Origin: JALORV01 sp963791235
GTDB taxonomy: Bacteria; Pseudomonadota; Gammaproteobacteria; Burkholderiales; Burkholderiaceae_F
Direction of reading: 5' to 3'
Assembly: GCA_963791235.1 (NCBI GenBank)
Contig: CAWBRW010000029.1
Coordinates: 682,001-746,000, forward strand
Length of the DNA stretch: 64,000 bases
Part shown: in pieces, positions 28,108 to 37,283 of the stretch
Position numbering within the stretch: the stretch's first letter is position 1
Layout of the letters: every line of letters begins with the position of its first letter
Notes under the pieces: model-generated
Databases searched by the model: none
The model's input: the letters and a program-made list of their open reading frames with translations, nothing else
What the model was told of the DNA's origin: nothing
Made by a program: the position numbers and the translations under genes

Positions 28108-28763
28108 GTCGATTCGGCGATCAGACGACGCAGGGCTCTCAGGTTCGCGCGCCCGCTGGCTGCGACCGGATGGAGTTCAAAGTCGACCGTCGATACGGCC
28201 CGAGTGCGGGGAGCGACGCGGATTGCATCGTGCTCGAACACATGCAGGCGCACGCCAACGCGTCGCATGGAAGCGGGCAGTCCCGGTTCGTGCGCCGTCA
28301 CCGTAAAGAGCAGCCGTTCCTGCGCGGTCGGTCGGACATCCGAGTCGCCCGGCTCGGCGTCGAAATCAATTCCGGCGTTCATCAGCGCGACTTCCACGTC
28401 CTTGGCACTGTCGCTGAACAGGTGCAGTTCAATATCGGAGTGCTCCGTCGCGGTGCCTCCCAGCACCGCGCCGACCAGGTGCGGGTTGAACTCGGCCAGT
28501 GGTTCCATGACCGCAGCGGCCGTTCGGCGCAGCGCTGCGAGCAACGCGGGATGCGTGTCCGCTGCGAACAGGCTCAAATGGCGCCGCACTTCGTATTCGA
28601 CCTCGGCGTTGTCCGGCAACACGCCGTGGGTCTCGGCGTCGGGGCCGAGCAGCGCCTGAACCGCGCGGCGCTTGGCCTGGCGGTAATCGCAGCCCTCCTC
28701 GGCAATCAGGCGCGCGGCCGCGGCGGCCAATTCCGCGCGCAGCGTGTCTTGAGCAGATGGCAT
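28104..28763 (-). CDS. Unassigned conserved protein upstream of tlpA-like gene
   Basis: A 219-residue soluble protein when started at ATG 28763 (MPSAQDTLRAELAAAAARLIAEEGCDYRQAKRRA). I do not recognise a catalytic domain. The N-terminal 60 residues are helical. The middle NPHLVGAVLGGTATEHSDIELHLFSDSAKDVEVAL, with a GG then D-x-E spacing, recalls nucleotidyltransferase-like folds, but this is only a resemblance. It is divergent from mpl, about 115 bp away, and translationally coupled to the TlpA-like gene by an ATGA overlap. Confidence 0.75.
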   Translation of the reverse strand: MPSAQDTLRAELAAAAARLIAEEGCDYRQAKRRAVQALLGPDAETHGVLPDNAEVEYEVRRHLSLFAADTHPALLAALRRTAAAVMEPLAEFNPHLVGAVLGGTATEHSDIELHLFSDSAKDVEVALMNAGIDFDAEPGDSDVRPTAQERLLFTVTAHEPGLPASMRRVGVRLHVFEHDAIRVAPRTRAVSTVDFELHPVAASGRANLRALRRLIAEST

Positions 28764-28878
28764 GGTGGTCGGGGAGTCTAGCGGCCGGGAGAAAATGACG
28801 CGGCGCATTACAATCGCGCGCCTTCTAGAGACGAGCGGCGGTTCGACTTCACGTCAGCCGGTTCGTTCGGGATTCCCC

Positions 28879-30231
28879 GTGCATATCCACATCCTCGGCA
28901 TCTGCGGCACCTTCATGGGTGGCCTGGCGCAGCTCGCGCTGGCCAGCGGCCATCGCGTCTCCGGCTGCGATGCCAATGTCTATCCGCCGATGAGCGACCA
29001 GCTGGCGACGGCCGGTGTCCGGCTCGTGGAGGGTTACGACGCTGGCCAGATTGCATTGGCGCCGGACGTCTGGGTGATCGGCAACGTGGTGACCCGTGGC
29101 AACCCGCTGATGGAAGCCATCCTCGACCGCGGGCTGCCGTTCGTTTCCGGCCCGCAGTGGCTCGCCGACCATATCCTGCCGGGCAAACACGTGCTGGGCG
29201 TGGCGGGAACGCATGGCAAGACAACGACCTCGGCGATGTTGACGGGCATCCTGGAGCACGCCGGGCTGGCGCCGGGGTTCCTCGTCGGCGGCGTCCCGAC
29301 CGACTTCGGAGTTTCCGCACGACTCACCTCGGCCCGCCACTTCGTCATCGAGGCGGACGAATACGACACGGCGTTCTTCGACAAGCGCTCGAAATTCCTG
29401 CATTACCGCCCCCGTACAGCGATCCTCAATAACCTCGAGTTCGATCACGCCGACATCTTTGCCGACCTGGCGGCGATCGAGACGCAGTTTCATCACCTGG
29501 TCCGAACGCTGCCCTCGAGCGCACGGCTGCTCGTCAATGCCGACGACGTTGCGCTCGAGCGCGTGCTGGCGCGCGGCTGCTGGAGTGAGGTCGAGCGCTT
29601 CGGCGGCGGCGGCCTCTGGCAGGTTGACGCGGCGCCGCCCTACACGGTGAGCCAGGCGGGCCGGAACGTCGGCCCGCTCGATCTTGCGCTGCCCGGTATG
29701 CACAACCGCATGAACGCGCTGGCCGCGATCGCCGCCGCGCACCATGTCGGCGTAGAGGCGGTCACCGCGCTGAGTGCGCTGGCGTCTTTCGGCGGTGTGA
29801 AGCGACGGCTCGAAGTGCGAGGCACCGTCGCCGGGGTGACCGTCGTTGACGACTTTGCGCATCACCCGACTGCAATACGCGAAACGATTGCCGGGCTGCG
29901 CAGCCGGGTCGGCACCGCGCGCATCCTCGCGGTGCTGGAGCCGCGCTCGAACACGATGAAGCAGGGCGCGGTCAAGGCCCAGCTGGCGGGCAGCCTCGCC
30001 GGCGCCGACCGCGTGTATTGCTATGCCGGCGGCGTGAACTGGAACGTTGCGGAGGCGCTTGCAGCCCTCGGCGATCGCGTCGCGACCCACCAGCAGCTTC
30101 CTTCGCTGGTCGACGATGTGCTGGCGGCGGCGCATGCCGGCGACCATGTGCTCGTGATGAGCAACGGCGGTTTCGGCGGCATCCACGACCTCCTGCTGCA
30201 GCGACTGGCGCTGAAGGCGGCGGCGGCGTGA
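28879..30231 (+). CDS. mpl: UDP-N-acetylmuramate:L-Ala-gamma-D-Glu-meso-DAP ligase Mpl
   Basis: Cell-wall recycling ligase that reattaches tripeptide to UDP-MurNAc. Starting at GTG 28879 gives MHIHILGICGTFMGGLAQLA and 450 residues, the family form. The Mur-ligase ATP loop GTHGKTTTSAMLTGIL, the carbamylated-Lys/metal region EADEYDTAFFDKRSKFLHY and the C-terminal VDDFAHHPTA motif are present. It complements AmpD in the same recycling pathway. A TACAATCG -10-like box lies at 28809-28816. Its stop overlaps the next GTG. Confidence 0.95.
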   Translation: MHIHILGICGTFMGGLAQLALASGHRVSGCDANVYPPMSDQLATAGVRLVEGYDAGQIALAPDVWVIGNVVTRGNPLMEAILDRGLPFVSGPQWLADHILPGKHVLGVAGTHGKTTTSAMLTGILEHAGLAPGFLVGGVPTDFGVSARLTSARHFVIEADEYDTAFFDKRSKFLHYRPRTAILNNLEFDHADIFADLAAIETQFHHLVRTLPSSARLLVNADDVALERVLARGCWSEVERFGGGGLWQVDAAPPYTVSQAGRNVGPLDLALPGMHNRMNALAAIAAAHHVGVEAVTALSALASFGGVKRRLEVRGTVAGVTVVDDFAHHPTAIRETIAGLRSRVGTARILAVLEPRSNTMKQGAVKAQLAGSLAGADRVYCYAGGVNWNVAEALAALGDRVATHQQLPSLVDDVLAAAHAGDHVLVMSNGGFGGIHDLLLQRLALKAAAA

Positions 30232-30830
30232 TCGTCTACCTGCATGGATTCCGCTCCTCGCCGGCCTCGCGCAAGGCGACGATGCTCCGGGAGGCGATGG
30301 CGGCACGAGGCCGCAGTGGCGAGTACGCCTGCCCGGCGCTGCCGGCATCGCCGGCACGCTCCGTCGAACTCGTGCTGGCAGCGGTGAACGATGTGCCGCG
30401 TGAGCGGCTCGCACTGATCGGATCCTCCCTGGGCGGCTACTACGCCACGTGGCTGGCTGAGCGGCTCGGCTGCCGGGCCGCGCTGCTGAACCCGGCGATA
30501 CGACCGCAGGACGATCTCGCGCGCTACATCGGCGTGCAGCCGGTCTACTTCTCGGAGGCGGAGATCGACTTCCGCCGCGAGTACCTGGATGAGCTCGCTG
30601 CGATCGACACGCCGACGATCACTCTGCCAGAGCGCTATCTGCTGCTCGCAGCGACCGGGGATGCCGTCATCGATTACCGGACGATGGTGCGCAAATACCG
30701 GGGTGCCCGCCAGCATGTCGTGGAGGGCAGCGACCATGAGCTCTCGGACTTCGCGAGCTATATCGACGAGGTGATCGCGTTCTGCGACGCCGACACAGTC
30801 AACACGACAAGACAGTCAGGGGAGGGTTAA
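30228..30830 (+). CDS. YqiA/UPF0227-type alpha/beta hydrolase (esterase)
   Basis: Small esterase of 200 residues. The GTG at 30228 overlaps the mpl stop (GTGA), and the product starts MIVYLHGFRSSPASRKA, the classical YqiA N-terminus. The nucleophile elbow is GSSLGG (about residue 64-69). The catalytic His is probable in EGSDHELSDF near the C-terminus, and the acid in ATGDAVIDY. The substrate is unknown; E. coli YqiA acts on short acyl esters in vitro. The stop overlaps the next start (TAATG). Confidence 0.88.
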   Translation: MIVYLHGFRSSPASRKATMLREAMAARGRSGEYACPALPASPARSVELVLAAVNDVPRERLALIGSSLGGYYATWLAERLGCRAALLNPAIRPQDDLARYIGVQPVYFSEAEIDFRREYLDELAAIDTPTITLPERYLLLAATGDAVIDYRTMVRKYRGARQHVVEGSDHELSDFASYIDEVIAFCDADTVNTTRQSGEG

Positions 30831-31570
30831 TGAAAGGGCTGCAAGGCAAGGTATGCATCGTGACCGGCGCAGCGCAGGGCATCGGCTTCGCCACGGCGCG
30901 GCGCTTCCTGAAGGAGGGTGCGATCGTTGCGCTCTGCGATATACGCCGCGAAAGCGTCGATGCCGCGGTTGAGCAATTGCGCGACTCTGGGGAGGTCGAG
31001 GGCTTTGTTGTCGATGTCACTCAGCGTGACCAGATCGACGCGATGGTCGCCGCCGTGCGCGTGAAGCACGGCCGCGTCGACGTTCTGGTGAACAACGCCG
31101 GCATCACGCTGGATGCCCGCCTGCAGAAGATGGACGACACGCAGTTCGACCGCGTCATCGACGTCAACCTCAAGGGCACCTACAACTGCGCGCGCGCCGT
31201 TGTCGACACGATGGTCGAGCAGGGCAGTGGCGTGATCCTGAATGCCTCCAGTGTCGTCGGCATCTACGGCAACTTCGGCCAGACCAACTATGCGGCGAGC
31301 AAGTTCGGTGTCATCGGCTTCGTGAAGACATGGGCGCGCGAACTCGGGCCCAAGGGCATTCGGGCCAATGCCGTCGCCCCCGGTTTCATCGAGACGCCAA
31401 TCCTGCAGACCATCCCGGACAAGGTGCTGCACCAGATGACGGAGCGGGTGCCGCTGAAGCGACTTGGAACTCCGGAGGACATTGCCAATGTCTACGCGTT
31501 CCTCGCGTCGGACGATGCTGCCTACATCAACGGCGCCGTCATCGAAGTGTCCGGCGGCCTGACGGTCTAG
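30830..31570 (+). CDS. Short-chain dehydrogenase/reductase, FabG-like
   Basis: NAD(P)-dependent SDR of 246 residues. Cofactor motif TGAAQGIG (12-19), NNAG (about 90) and the catalytic Ser, Tyr and Lys are in place: NASSVVG, then NYAASKFG (YxxxK). The tail GAVIEVSGGLTV is typical. It resembles 3-oxoacyl-ACP or acetoacetyl-CoA reductases, but no acp, fabD or phaC gene lies nearby, so the substrate stays open. It is coupled to the upstream esterase by a TAATG overlap. Confidence 0.9.
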   Translation: MKGLQGKVCIVTGAAQGIGFATARRFLKEGAIVALCDIRRESVDAAVEQLRDSGEVEGFVVDVTQRDQIDAMVAAVRVKHGRVDVLVNNAGITLDARLQKMDDTQFDRVIDVNLKGTYNCARAVVDTMVEQGSGVILNASSVVGIYGNFGQTNYAASKFGVIGFVKTWARELGPKGIRANAVAPGFIETPILQTIPDKVLHQMTERVPLKRLGTPEDIANVYAFLASDDAAYINGAVIEVSGGLTV

Positions 31571-31573
31571 CCC

Positions 31574-32062
31574 ATGAACGCGGCCGGCCCGCTGCCCGCC
31601 TCCGCCGAGCGCGTGCAACGCGCGCTCGACGGGGCCGGCGTGGGCGCGCGCGTGATTGAACTGAGTGTTGCTGCGCGCACCGCACAGCAGGCGGCGGATG
31701 CGCTGGGCATCGAGGTGGGCCAGATCGCGAAGTCGTTGATCTTCCGTGCCGCTGGCTCCGGCCGCGCGGTGCTGGTGGTCGCAGCGGGCGACCGTCGTGT
31801 CAGCGAAGCGCGCATCGCGGCGCTGCTGGGCGAGGCGATCGAACGCGCCAGCCCGGAGTTCGTGCGCGAGCATTCGGGATTCGCGATCGGCGGCGTGGCG
31901 CCCGTCGCGCACGCAACGCCGATGACGACCTTCATCGATGCCTCACTGCGAAGGTTCGACATCGTCTGGGCGGCAGGCGGTACGCCGCACTGCGTGTTCC
32001 CGATCCGCCCCGACGAGCTGGTGCGAGTCAGTGCCGGAACCGAAACGGTGACCGGCGCATGA
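31574..32062 (+). CDS. YbaK/EbsC-like aminoacyl-tRNA deacylase
   Basis: A 162-residue protein with the YbaK/ProX editing fold. Signature pieces are TAQQAADALGIEVGQIAKSLIF with the Lys that contacts the tRNA end, the GDRRVSEARIAALLG segment and the GFAIGGVAPVAH loop, in which the GGxxP pattern is diagnostic. Members hydrolyse mischarged tRNAs such as Cys-tRNA-Pro or Ala-tRNA-Pro. It lies 3 bp after the SDR gene, and its stop overlaps the next ATG (ATGA). Confidence 0.9.
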   Translation: MNAAGPLPASAERVQRALDGAGVGARVIELSVAARTAQQAADALGIEVGQIAKSLIFRAAGSGRAVLVVAAGDRRVSEARIAALLGEAIERASPEFVREHSGFAIGGVAPVAHATPMTTFIDASLRRFDIVWAAGGTPHCVFPIRPDELVRVSAGTETVTGA

Positions 32063-32658
32063 ACGACACGTTTCTTTCCGCCGTGGTGCTGCTGCTGCTG
32101 GTGGCGGATCCCTTCGGCAACGTGCCGATCTTCGTATCGGCCCTGCGTGATGTCCCCGCGGAGCGCCGCCTGCGTATCGTGCTGCGCGAATGCCTGATCG
32201 CGTTCGGCGTGCTCAGCGTCTTCGTCTTTGCGGGGCGCCCGTTCCTGCAGACGCTCGGACTCTCCGAGGTCGCGCTGCAGATCGGCGGCGCCGTCGTGCT
32301 TATGCTGGTCGCGCTGCGCATGGTGTTTCCGTCGCCGGAAGGCGTCTATGGCCAGTCTCCCGGCGGCGAGCCCTTCATCGTGCCGCTGGCGGTACCAGCC
32401 CTGGCGGGTCCGTCGGCGCTTGCCACCGTGATGTTGCTCGTTTCACGCGACCCGTCGCGATCGCTCGAGTGGGTGGCGGCGATCGCGGTGGTAATGGCGA
32501 TCAGCGCGCTGGTGCTGGTCTCCGCCGACCGGCTGCAACGGCTGCTCGGCGAGCGGGTGACGCTCGCATTCGAGCGGCTGATGGGACTGGTGCTGGCGGC
32601 GATCGCGGTCGAACTGCTGCTGCGCGGCGTGCGCACGTTCGTGACGACGCTGCAGTGA
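32059..32658 (+). CDS. MarC family integral membrane protein
   Basis: A 199-residue membrane protein with six predicted helices, starting MNDTFLSAVVLLLLVADPFGNVPIF; the DPFGNVP motif of the MarC family is at residues 17-23. A second family block is PLAVPALAGPSALATVMLL. The biological role of the family is uncertain; despite the name, MarC itself is not a proven drug exporter. It is coupled to the YbaK-like gene by an ATGA overlap. Confidence 0.9.
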   Translation: MNDTFLSAVVLLLLVADPFGNVPIFVSALRDVPAERRLRIVLRECLIAFGVLSVFVFAGRPFLQTLGLSEVALQIGGAVVLMLVALRMVFPSPEGVYGQSPGGEPFIVPLAVPALAGPSALATVMLLVSRDPSRSLEWVAAIAVVMAISALVLVSADRLQRLLGERVTLAFERLMGLVLAAIAVELLLRGVRTFVTTLQ

Positions 32659-32665
32659 GGCCGCA

Positions 32666-34645
32666 GTGAATCTGCTGTTCGAGGAGGACGGCGCGTTCAA
32701 GGCGGGCAGCATTCTGTCGTCGACCGACGCGTCGCATCAGGTGGAACTCAGCAGCGGCAAGCGGACCAAGGTCAAGGCTGCGCACGTTCTGCTGCAATTT
32801 GACGACGTGCCTGCGGCGCGGCTGCTGGAGGCGGCACACGCCGAGGCCGCGACCATCGACCTCGACTTCCTATGGGAGGCCGCGCCGCAGGACGAGTTCG
32901 GCTTTCGCGAACTCGCGCTCGACTACTTCGGTGGCAAGCCCACCAGCATCCAGCAGGCGGCGCTGCTGATCCGCCTGCATTCGTCGCCCGTCTACTTCCA
33001 TCGCAAGGGCCGGGGACGTTATCGCCCGGCTCCACCCGAGACGCTGAAGGCCGCGCTCGCGGCCGTCGAGCGCAAACGTCGCCAGGACGAGCTGCGCCAG
33101 AGCTACGTGGACGCCCTGAAGGCCGGTCGTGCGCCGGCCGCGATCGCCTCTCAGGCCGTGCCGATGCTGGTGCGGCCGGATCGGTCAACGATCGAGTTCA
33201 AGGCGCTCGAGCAGGCGGCTGACGAAGCGCACACGACACCGCTGCGCCTGCTGCTGGCCACCGGTGCCATCGGTTCGCCATTCCGCTGGCACGTCGAGAG
33301 CTTTCTCGCGCAGCATTTTCCGCGCGGCGCGGGCTTCCCAGACGAGATTCCGGCTCCCGGACCGACGGACGAACTGCCGATCGCGGACGTTGCCGCGTTC
33401 TCGATCGACGACAGTGCGACCACCGAGATCGACGACGCCTTCTCGGTGACCCCGACCGGCGACCACCGCGTGCAGATCGGAGTGCACATCGCCGCGCCGG
33501 CGCTGGCCGTACAGCGCGGGCATGCACTCGATGCGGTGGCCCGATCGCGCATGTCGACCGTATATGCGCCCGGTTTCAAGATCACGATGCTGCCGCAGTC
33601 ATGGGTCGACGCGTACTCGCTTACCGAGGGCCAGGTCGTCCCGGTGCTGTCTCTCTACGTCGACCTCGATACGCGCGAGATGCAGGTGCTCGGTACCGAG
33701 TCCAAGGCGGAACGCGTCCGCATCGCCGCCAACCTGCGGCACGACCGGCTCGACGAGATCGTTACCGAGGAGTCGATCGCGGACGGCAGTTTTGCGGCGC
33801 CGTTTGCCGGCGAACTGTCATTGCTGTGGCAGTTCGGGCGCGCATTGCTGGCTCGGCGCGAAGCGGTGCGTGGCCGCCCGGAGCCGCTGGGGCGAGTGGA
33901 TTACTCGTTCGAGCTTGACGGCGAGGGCGAGCATGCTCACGTGACGGTGAAGCCGCGGCGGCGCGGTGCGCCGCTGGACCTGCTGGTCGCGGAGCTGATG
34001 ATCTTCACCAACAGCACCTGGGGACGCTGGCTGGCTGAGCGCGGCGTGGTCGGCATCTATCGGTCGCAGTCGATGGGCCGCGTTCGGATGTCGACTTCCC
34101 CGGCGGCTCACGAGGGCATGGGCGTCAGCCACTATGCGTGGAGTTCGTCGCCGCTGCGGCGCTACGTCGACCTGGTGAATCAGCGCCAGCTGATCGCATG
34201 CATCCGCAATGATCCGGCGCCGTATGCCGCCAACGACGCTGATCTGTTTGCCATTGTCTCGGCGTTTGATGCGGCCTATGGCGCCTATGCCGAGTTCCAG
34301 GAGCGCATGGAGCGGTACTGGGGCTTGCGCTGGATGCGTCAGGAGGACGTGCGTCGCATGGCGGCCACGGTCATACGCGGCGACGTGCTGCGCCTGACCG
34401 GGATCCCGTTCATTACGCGCGTGCCGGGGCTGCCGGAGTTGCCGCGCGGCCAGCAGCTTGAACTGGACATTCTCGGCGGCGACGAGGTCGATCTGACGCT
34501 TGAGGCCCGCGTGCATCGGGTGATGGACGCCGCGAAGGCCGCGGAAGTCGAAGGCCTCGAGGACGAATTGATCGACGAGCCCGCGTCGGTCGATCGCGTG
34601 GAGCCGCCCCCCGGTCGGGAAACCCCGCCCGCGAGCGCAGCCTGA
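32666..34645 (+). CDS. RNB-domain 3'-5' exoribonuclease (RNase II/R type)
   Basis: Exoribonuclease of 659 residues starting at GTG 32666. The N-terminal 230 residues differ from classical RNase II cold-shock modules. The RNB catalytic domain begins about residue 245 and includes the Asp cluster AFSIDDSATTEIDDAFSV and the VHIAAPA and YSLTEGQVVPVLSLYVDLD blocks, plus the later HYAWSSSPLRRYVDLVNQRQL motif. The C-terminus lacks a clear long basic S1 tail of RNase R. This shorter VacB-like group is found next to tonB-like and aroE genes in Burkholderiales. Confidence 0.9.
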   Translation: MNLLFEEDGAFKAGSILSSTDASHQVELSSGKRTKVKAAHVLLQFDDVPAARLLEAAHAEAATIDLDFLWEAAPQDEFGFRELALDYFGGKPTSIQQAALLIRLHSSPVYFHRKGRGRYRPAPPETLKAALAAVERKRRQDELRQSYVDALKAGRAPAAIASQAVPMLVRPDRSTIEFKALEQAADEAHTTPLRLLLATGAIGSPFRWHVESFLAQHFPRGAGFPDEIPAPGPTDELPIADVAAFSIDDSATTEIDDAFSVTPTGDHRVQIGVHIAAPALAVQRGHALDAVARSRMSTVYAPGFKITMLPQSWVDAYSLTEGQVVPVLSLYVDLDTREMQVLGTESKAERVRIAANLRHDRLDEIVTEESIADGSFAAPFAGELSLLWQFGRALLARREAVRGRPEPLGRVDYSFELDGEGEHAHVTVKPRRRGAPLDLLVAELMIFTNSTWGRWLAERGVVGIYRSQSMGRVRMSTSPAAHEGMGVSHYAWSSSPLRRYVDLVNQRQLIACIRNDPAPYAANDADLFAIVSAFDAAYGAYAEFQERMERYWGLRWMRQEDVRRMAATVIRGDVLRLTGIPFITRVPGLPELPRGQQLELDILGGDEVDLTLEARVHRVMDAAKAAEVEGLEDELIDEPASVDRVEPPPGRETPPASAA

Positions 34646-34746
34646 TCGCTTGAATCATCCGCACGACAGTCGCGTGATCGTGTGATCGGGGGACGTGGCC
34701 GGTGGATACAATCGTTTTCGGCTTCGCACCCCATGTTCACTGACGC

Positions 34747-35637
34747 ATGAGTTTTGCAGACGAGTCAACGAGCGGCATCACCGGCTTCCTGGCGGACAAG
34801 GTGCTCGTGATGGCGTTGACCGTCTCCATCGGCCTGCACATGACGGTGCTGGCGGTTCGCTTCGTCGATCCCGAATTCCTGCGCGTGCGGTCGACCGATC
34901 CGCCGCTCGAGATCATTCTCGTCAATGCAAAGAGCGAGACGCGCCCCGGCAAACCCGAGGCGCTGGCCCAGGCCAATCTCGACGGCGGCGGCGCGCACGA
35001 CGCGGGCCGGCGCACGTCGCCGTTGCCCGATTCTCAGGTCGTACGTGACGGCGACGCCCTGGATACCGCCCGCCGCATGGTGGAGCAACTGGAGGAAGAG
35101 CAGAAGAAGCTGCTTGCCGCACTGAAGGATTCACTGCAGATGCGGCCGCTGCCGAGGAAGGAGTCGGTCGCCGAGGCGCCGGTCCCCGGCTCCCAGGAAG
35201 AGCAGAGCCGTGAGCAGCTCGCCCGCGCACAGGCTGAGATCGCCAAGCAGGTGTCGGACTATCAGAAGCGGCCGCGCAAGCATCATTTCATGCCCAGCAC
35301 GTCCGAATACCGGTACGCTCGATATGTGGAGGACTGGCGCGCGCGCGTGGAGAAGATCGGCAACGAGAACTATCCCAACGAGGCGCGTGGCAAGGTGTAC
35401 GGTTCCCTGCGCATGACGGTCGCGGTGCGCAAGGACGGTTCACTGGTCGAGGCTGCGGTCGACAAGTCCTCGGGATCGTCCGTACTTGACCGCGCTGCCC
35501 GCCGCATCGTTAACATGGCTGCTCCGTTTCCGCCGTTTCCGCCGGACATCGCACGCGACACAGATGTACTCGAGATCACACGGACCTGGGTCTTTACCAA
35601 CGATCAGCTGTCGACACGAAGCACCGCGTCTCAATGA
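34747..35637 (+). CDS. TonB-like energy transducer protein
   Basis: A 296-residue inner-membrane-anchored periplasmic protein. It has a short cytoplasmic N-terminus, one helix (about 17-37, VLVMALTVSIGLHMTVLAV), a charged coiled-coil-like region (about 105-180) and a C-terminal TonB_C domain with YPNEARGKVYGSLRMTVAVRKDGSL and FPPFPPDIARDTDVLEITRTW. The usual Pro-Lys/Pro-Glu spacer is weak. No exbBD is adjacent, so its partner is unclear; the single gene before aroE is a common betaproteobacterial arrangement. A TACAATCG -10-like box is at 34707-34714. Confidence 0.88.
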   Translation: MSFADESTSGITGFLADKVLVMALTVSIGLHMTVLAVRFVDPEFLRVRSTDPPLEIILVNAKSETRPGKPEALAQANLDGGGAHDAGRRTSPLPDSQVVRDGDALDTARRMVEQLEEEQKKLLAALKDSLQMRPLPRKESVAEAPVPGSQEEQSREQLARAQAEIAKQVSDYQKRPRKHHFMPSTSEYRYARYVEDWRARVEKIGNENYPNEARGKVYGSLRMTVAVRKDGSLVEAAVDKSSGSSVLDRAARRIVNMAAPFPPFPPDIARDTDVLEITRTWVFTNDQLSTRSTASQ

Positions 35638-36482
35638 ACGGGCCTGACAAGTACGGAGTCGTTGGCAATCCGATCGCTCACAGCCGGTCACCGGAGATCC
35701 ACGAGCGTTTCGCGCGCCAGACGCATCAGCGCATTTCGTATGAGCGCATCGAGGCCCCGCTCGACGGCTTCGAGGAGCGCGCGCTGGCGCTGCGCGATGC
35801 CGGTTACCGCGGGCTCAACGTGACGGTGCCCTTCAAGATCGATGCCGCCAAGCTCGCCGACGACCTGCTGCCGCGCGCGCGCCTGGCCGGAGCCGTCAAC
35901 ACGCTGGTGTTCGATGGCGACACGATCGTCGGCGACAACACGGACGGCATCGGTTTCGTGCGCGATGTCCACGAGCGCCTGAAGTTCGACTTCAGCGAGT
36001 GTTCGGTGCTGGTGCTGGGCGCGGGGGGAGCGGTGCGCGGAGTCATTGGTGCGCTGCTTGACGCCAGCCCGCGCTGGATCGCGGTGGCCAACAGGACGCA
36101 TCAACGGGCCGGGGAACTGGCGGAGGAGTTCGGGGTCGAGGCCATCCACCTCGACGAGATCCCAGCCGAGCACTTCGACCTGATCATCAATGGCACGACG
36201 ACGGGGCTGAAGCATGAAGCGCCGCCGATCGATCCCGAGACCTTCAACGACTGCACGCTGGCCTATGACCTGGTCTATGCCGCCGAGGCGACGCCGTTCA
36301 TGGAACTCGCAAGGTCCGGCGGAGCCAAGGTCGTCTCGGACGGGCTTGGCATGCTGATCGAGCAGGCGGCGGAATCGTTCCTGTTGTGGCGCGGCGTTCG
36401 ACCGGACACCGCGCCGGTGTATCGCGAACTGCGCAAGCTGCTCAGCGAGGCTGCTGCCGAAAGCGCCACCATCGTGCGCTAG
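35634..36482 (+). CDS. aroE: Shikimate dehydrogenase
   Basis: NADPH-dependent reduction of 3-dehydroshikimate. The 282 residues contain the shikimate-binding GNPIAHSRSPEIH, the catalytic-Lys block NVTVPFK (about residue 61-67), DNTDGIGFVRD, the NADP-binding VLGAGGAVRGV and NRTHQRAGELAEEF. It overlaps the TonB-like gene by ATGA. Together with aroQ at 27 kb, two shikimate steps are present but not clustered. Confidence 0.96.
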   Translation: MNGPDKYGVVGNPIAHSRSPEIHERFARQTHQRISYERIEAPLDGFEERALALRDAGYRGLNVTVPFKIDAAKLADDLLPRARLAGAVNTLVFDGDTIVGDNTDGIGFVRDVHERLKFDFSECSVLVLGAGGAVRGVIGALLDASPRWIAVANRTHQRAGELAEEFGVEAIHLDEIPAEHFDLIINGTTTGLKHEAPPIDPETFNDCTLAYDLVYAAEATPFMELARSGGAKVVSDGLGMLIEQAAESFLLWRGVRPDTAPVYRELRKLLSEAAAESATIVR

Positions 36483-36554
36483 GCGGTCCAACCGGTCGCC
36501 AGTCGGCCGCGACGTTGCGCGGCGCTCATTCCCCGAGAACTCGAAGCCTCTTCC

Positions 36555-37238
36555 GTGCGTTGGCTGGCCCGCTTCGCCCTCCTGGCCGTCCTGGCTGTGC
36601 TCGGGCTGCAGCTCTGGTACGCCGGTTGGATCGCCTGGTGGCGCTGGAACGATCCGCAGGAGACCGCCTTCATGCAGCGCGAGCGGGCTGCACTGCAGGC
36701 GCGCAATTCGAAGGCGGAGCTGAAGTACCGCTGGGTCCCGTACGAGCGCATCTCGGTGAGCCTCAAGCGGGCAGTCATCACCGCCGAGGATGCACGCTTC
36801 GCCGAGCATGAAGGCGTCGACTGGGAAGCCATCGAGAAGGCCTACAAGGACAATGTCAAGCGCGGCCGGACGGCACGTGGCGGGTCGACGATCACGCAGC
36901 AACTCGCCAAGAACCTGTTCCTTTCACCGAGCCGGAGCTACATCCGCAAGGGACAGGAACTCGTCATCACTTACATGATCGAGGCCTTCTGGGACAAGCG
37001 TCGCATCCTCGAGGTCTATCTCAACGTGGTGGAATGGGGCGAAGGCGTTTTCGGTGCAGAGGCCGCGGCCCGTCACTACTACTCGACCAGCGCGGCCCAG
37101 CTGGGGCCGGAACAGTCGGCGCGCCTGGCGGCTTATCTGCCCAATCCGAAGCGCTACGGACGAGTGCGCTCCGGGCCCTACCTCGACAGCCGGACGTCGG
37201 TGATCCTGCGTTACATGTCCGACGCTGTCGTGCCCTAA
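36555..37238 (+). CDS. mtgA: Monofunctional peptidoglycan glycosyltransferase MtgA
   Basis: GT51 transglycosylase that polymerises lipid II. The 227-residue product from GTG 36555 has an N-terminal membrane anchor (about 5-28, then YAGWIAWWRW). The GT51 motifs follow in order: TAEDARFAEHEGVDW with catalytic Glu, GGSTITQQLAKNLFLSPSRS, and RILEVYLNVVEWGEGVFGAEAAA. No transpeptidase domain follows, as expected for MtgA. It is 72 bp after aroE, a usual pairing. Confidence 0.95.
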   Translation: MRWLARFALLAVLAVLGLQLWYAGWIAWWRWNDPQETAFMQRERAALQARNSKAELKYRWVPYERISVSLKRAVITAEDARFAEHEGVDWEAIEKAYKDNVKRGRTARGGSTITQQLAKNLFLSPSRSYIRKGQELVITYMIEAFWDKRRILEVYLNVVEWGEGVFGAEAAARHYYSTSAAQLGPEQSARLAAYLPNPKRYGRVRSGPYLDSRTSVILRYMSDAVVP

Positions 37239-37277
37239 GCCCTCCGTTTTCTTGGCATTTCGACTGCGTCGCGCGCT

Positions 37278-37283
37278 TACAAT
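37278..37283 (+). promoter_or_regulatory. Candidate -10 box for mgtE
   Basis: TACAAT followed by CGCG, about 170 bp before the mgtE start. The best -35-like sequence, TTGGCA, is 20 bp upstream, which is longer than ideal. The same TACAATCG string recurs before yggT, mpl and the TonB-like gene. Confidence 0.4.

Noticed and set aside
31574..32062. Treating the YbaK-like gene as part of a toxin or defence set with its neighbours
   Set aside because: The surrounding SDR, MarC-like and RNB genes form an ordinary housekeeping string with short overlaps; nothing suggests a defence function.
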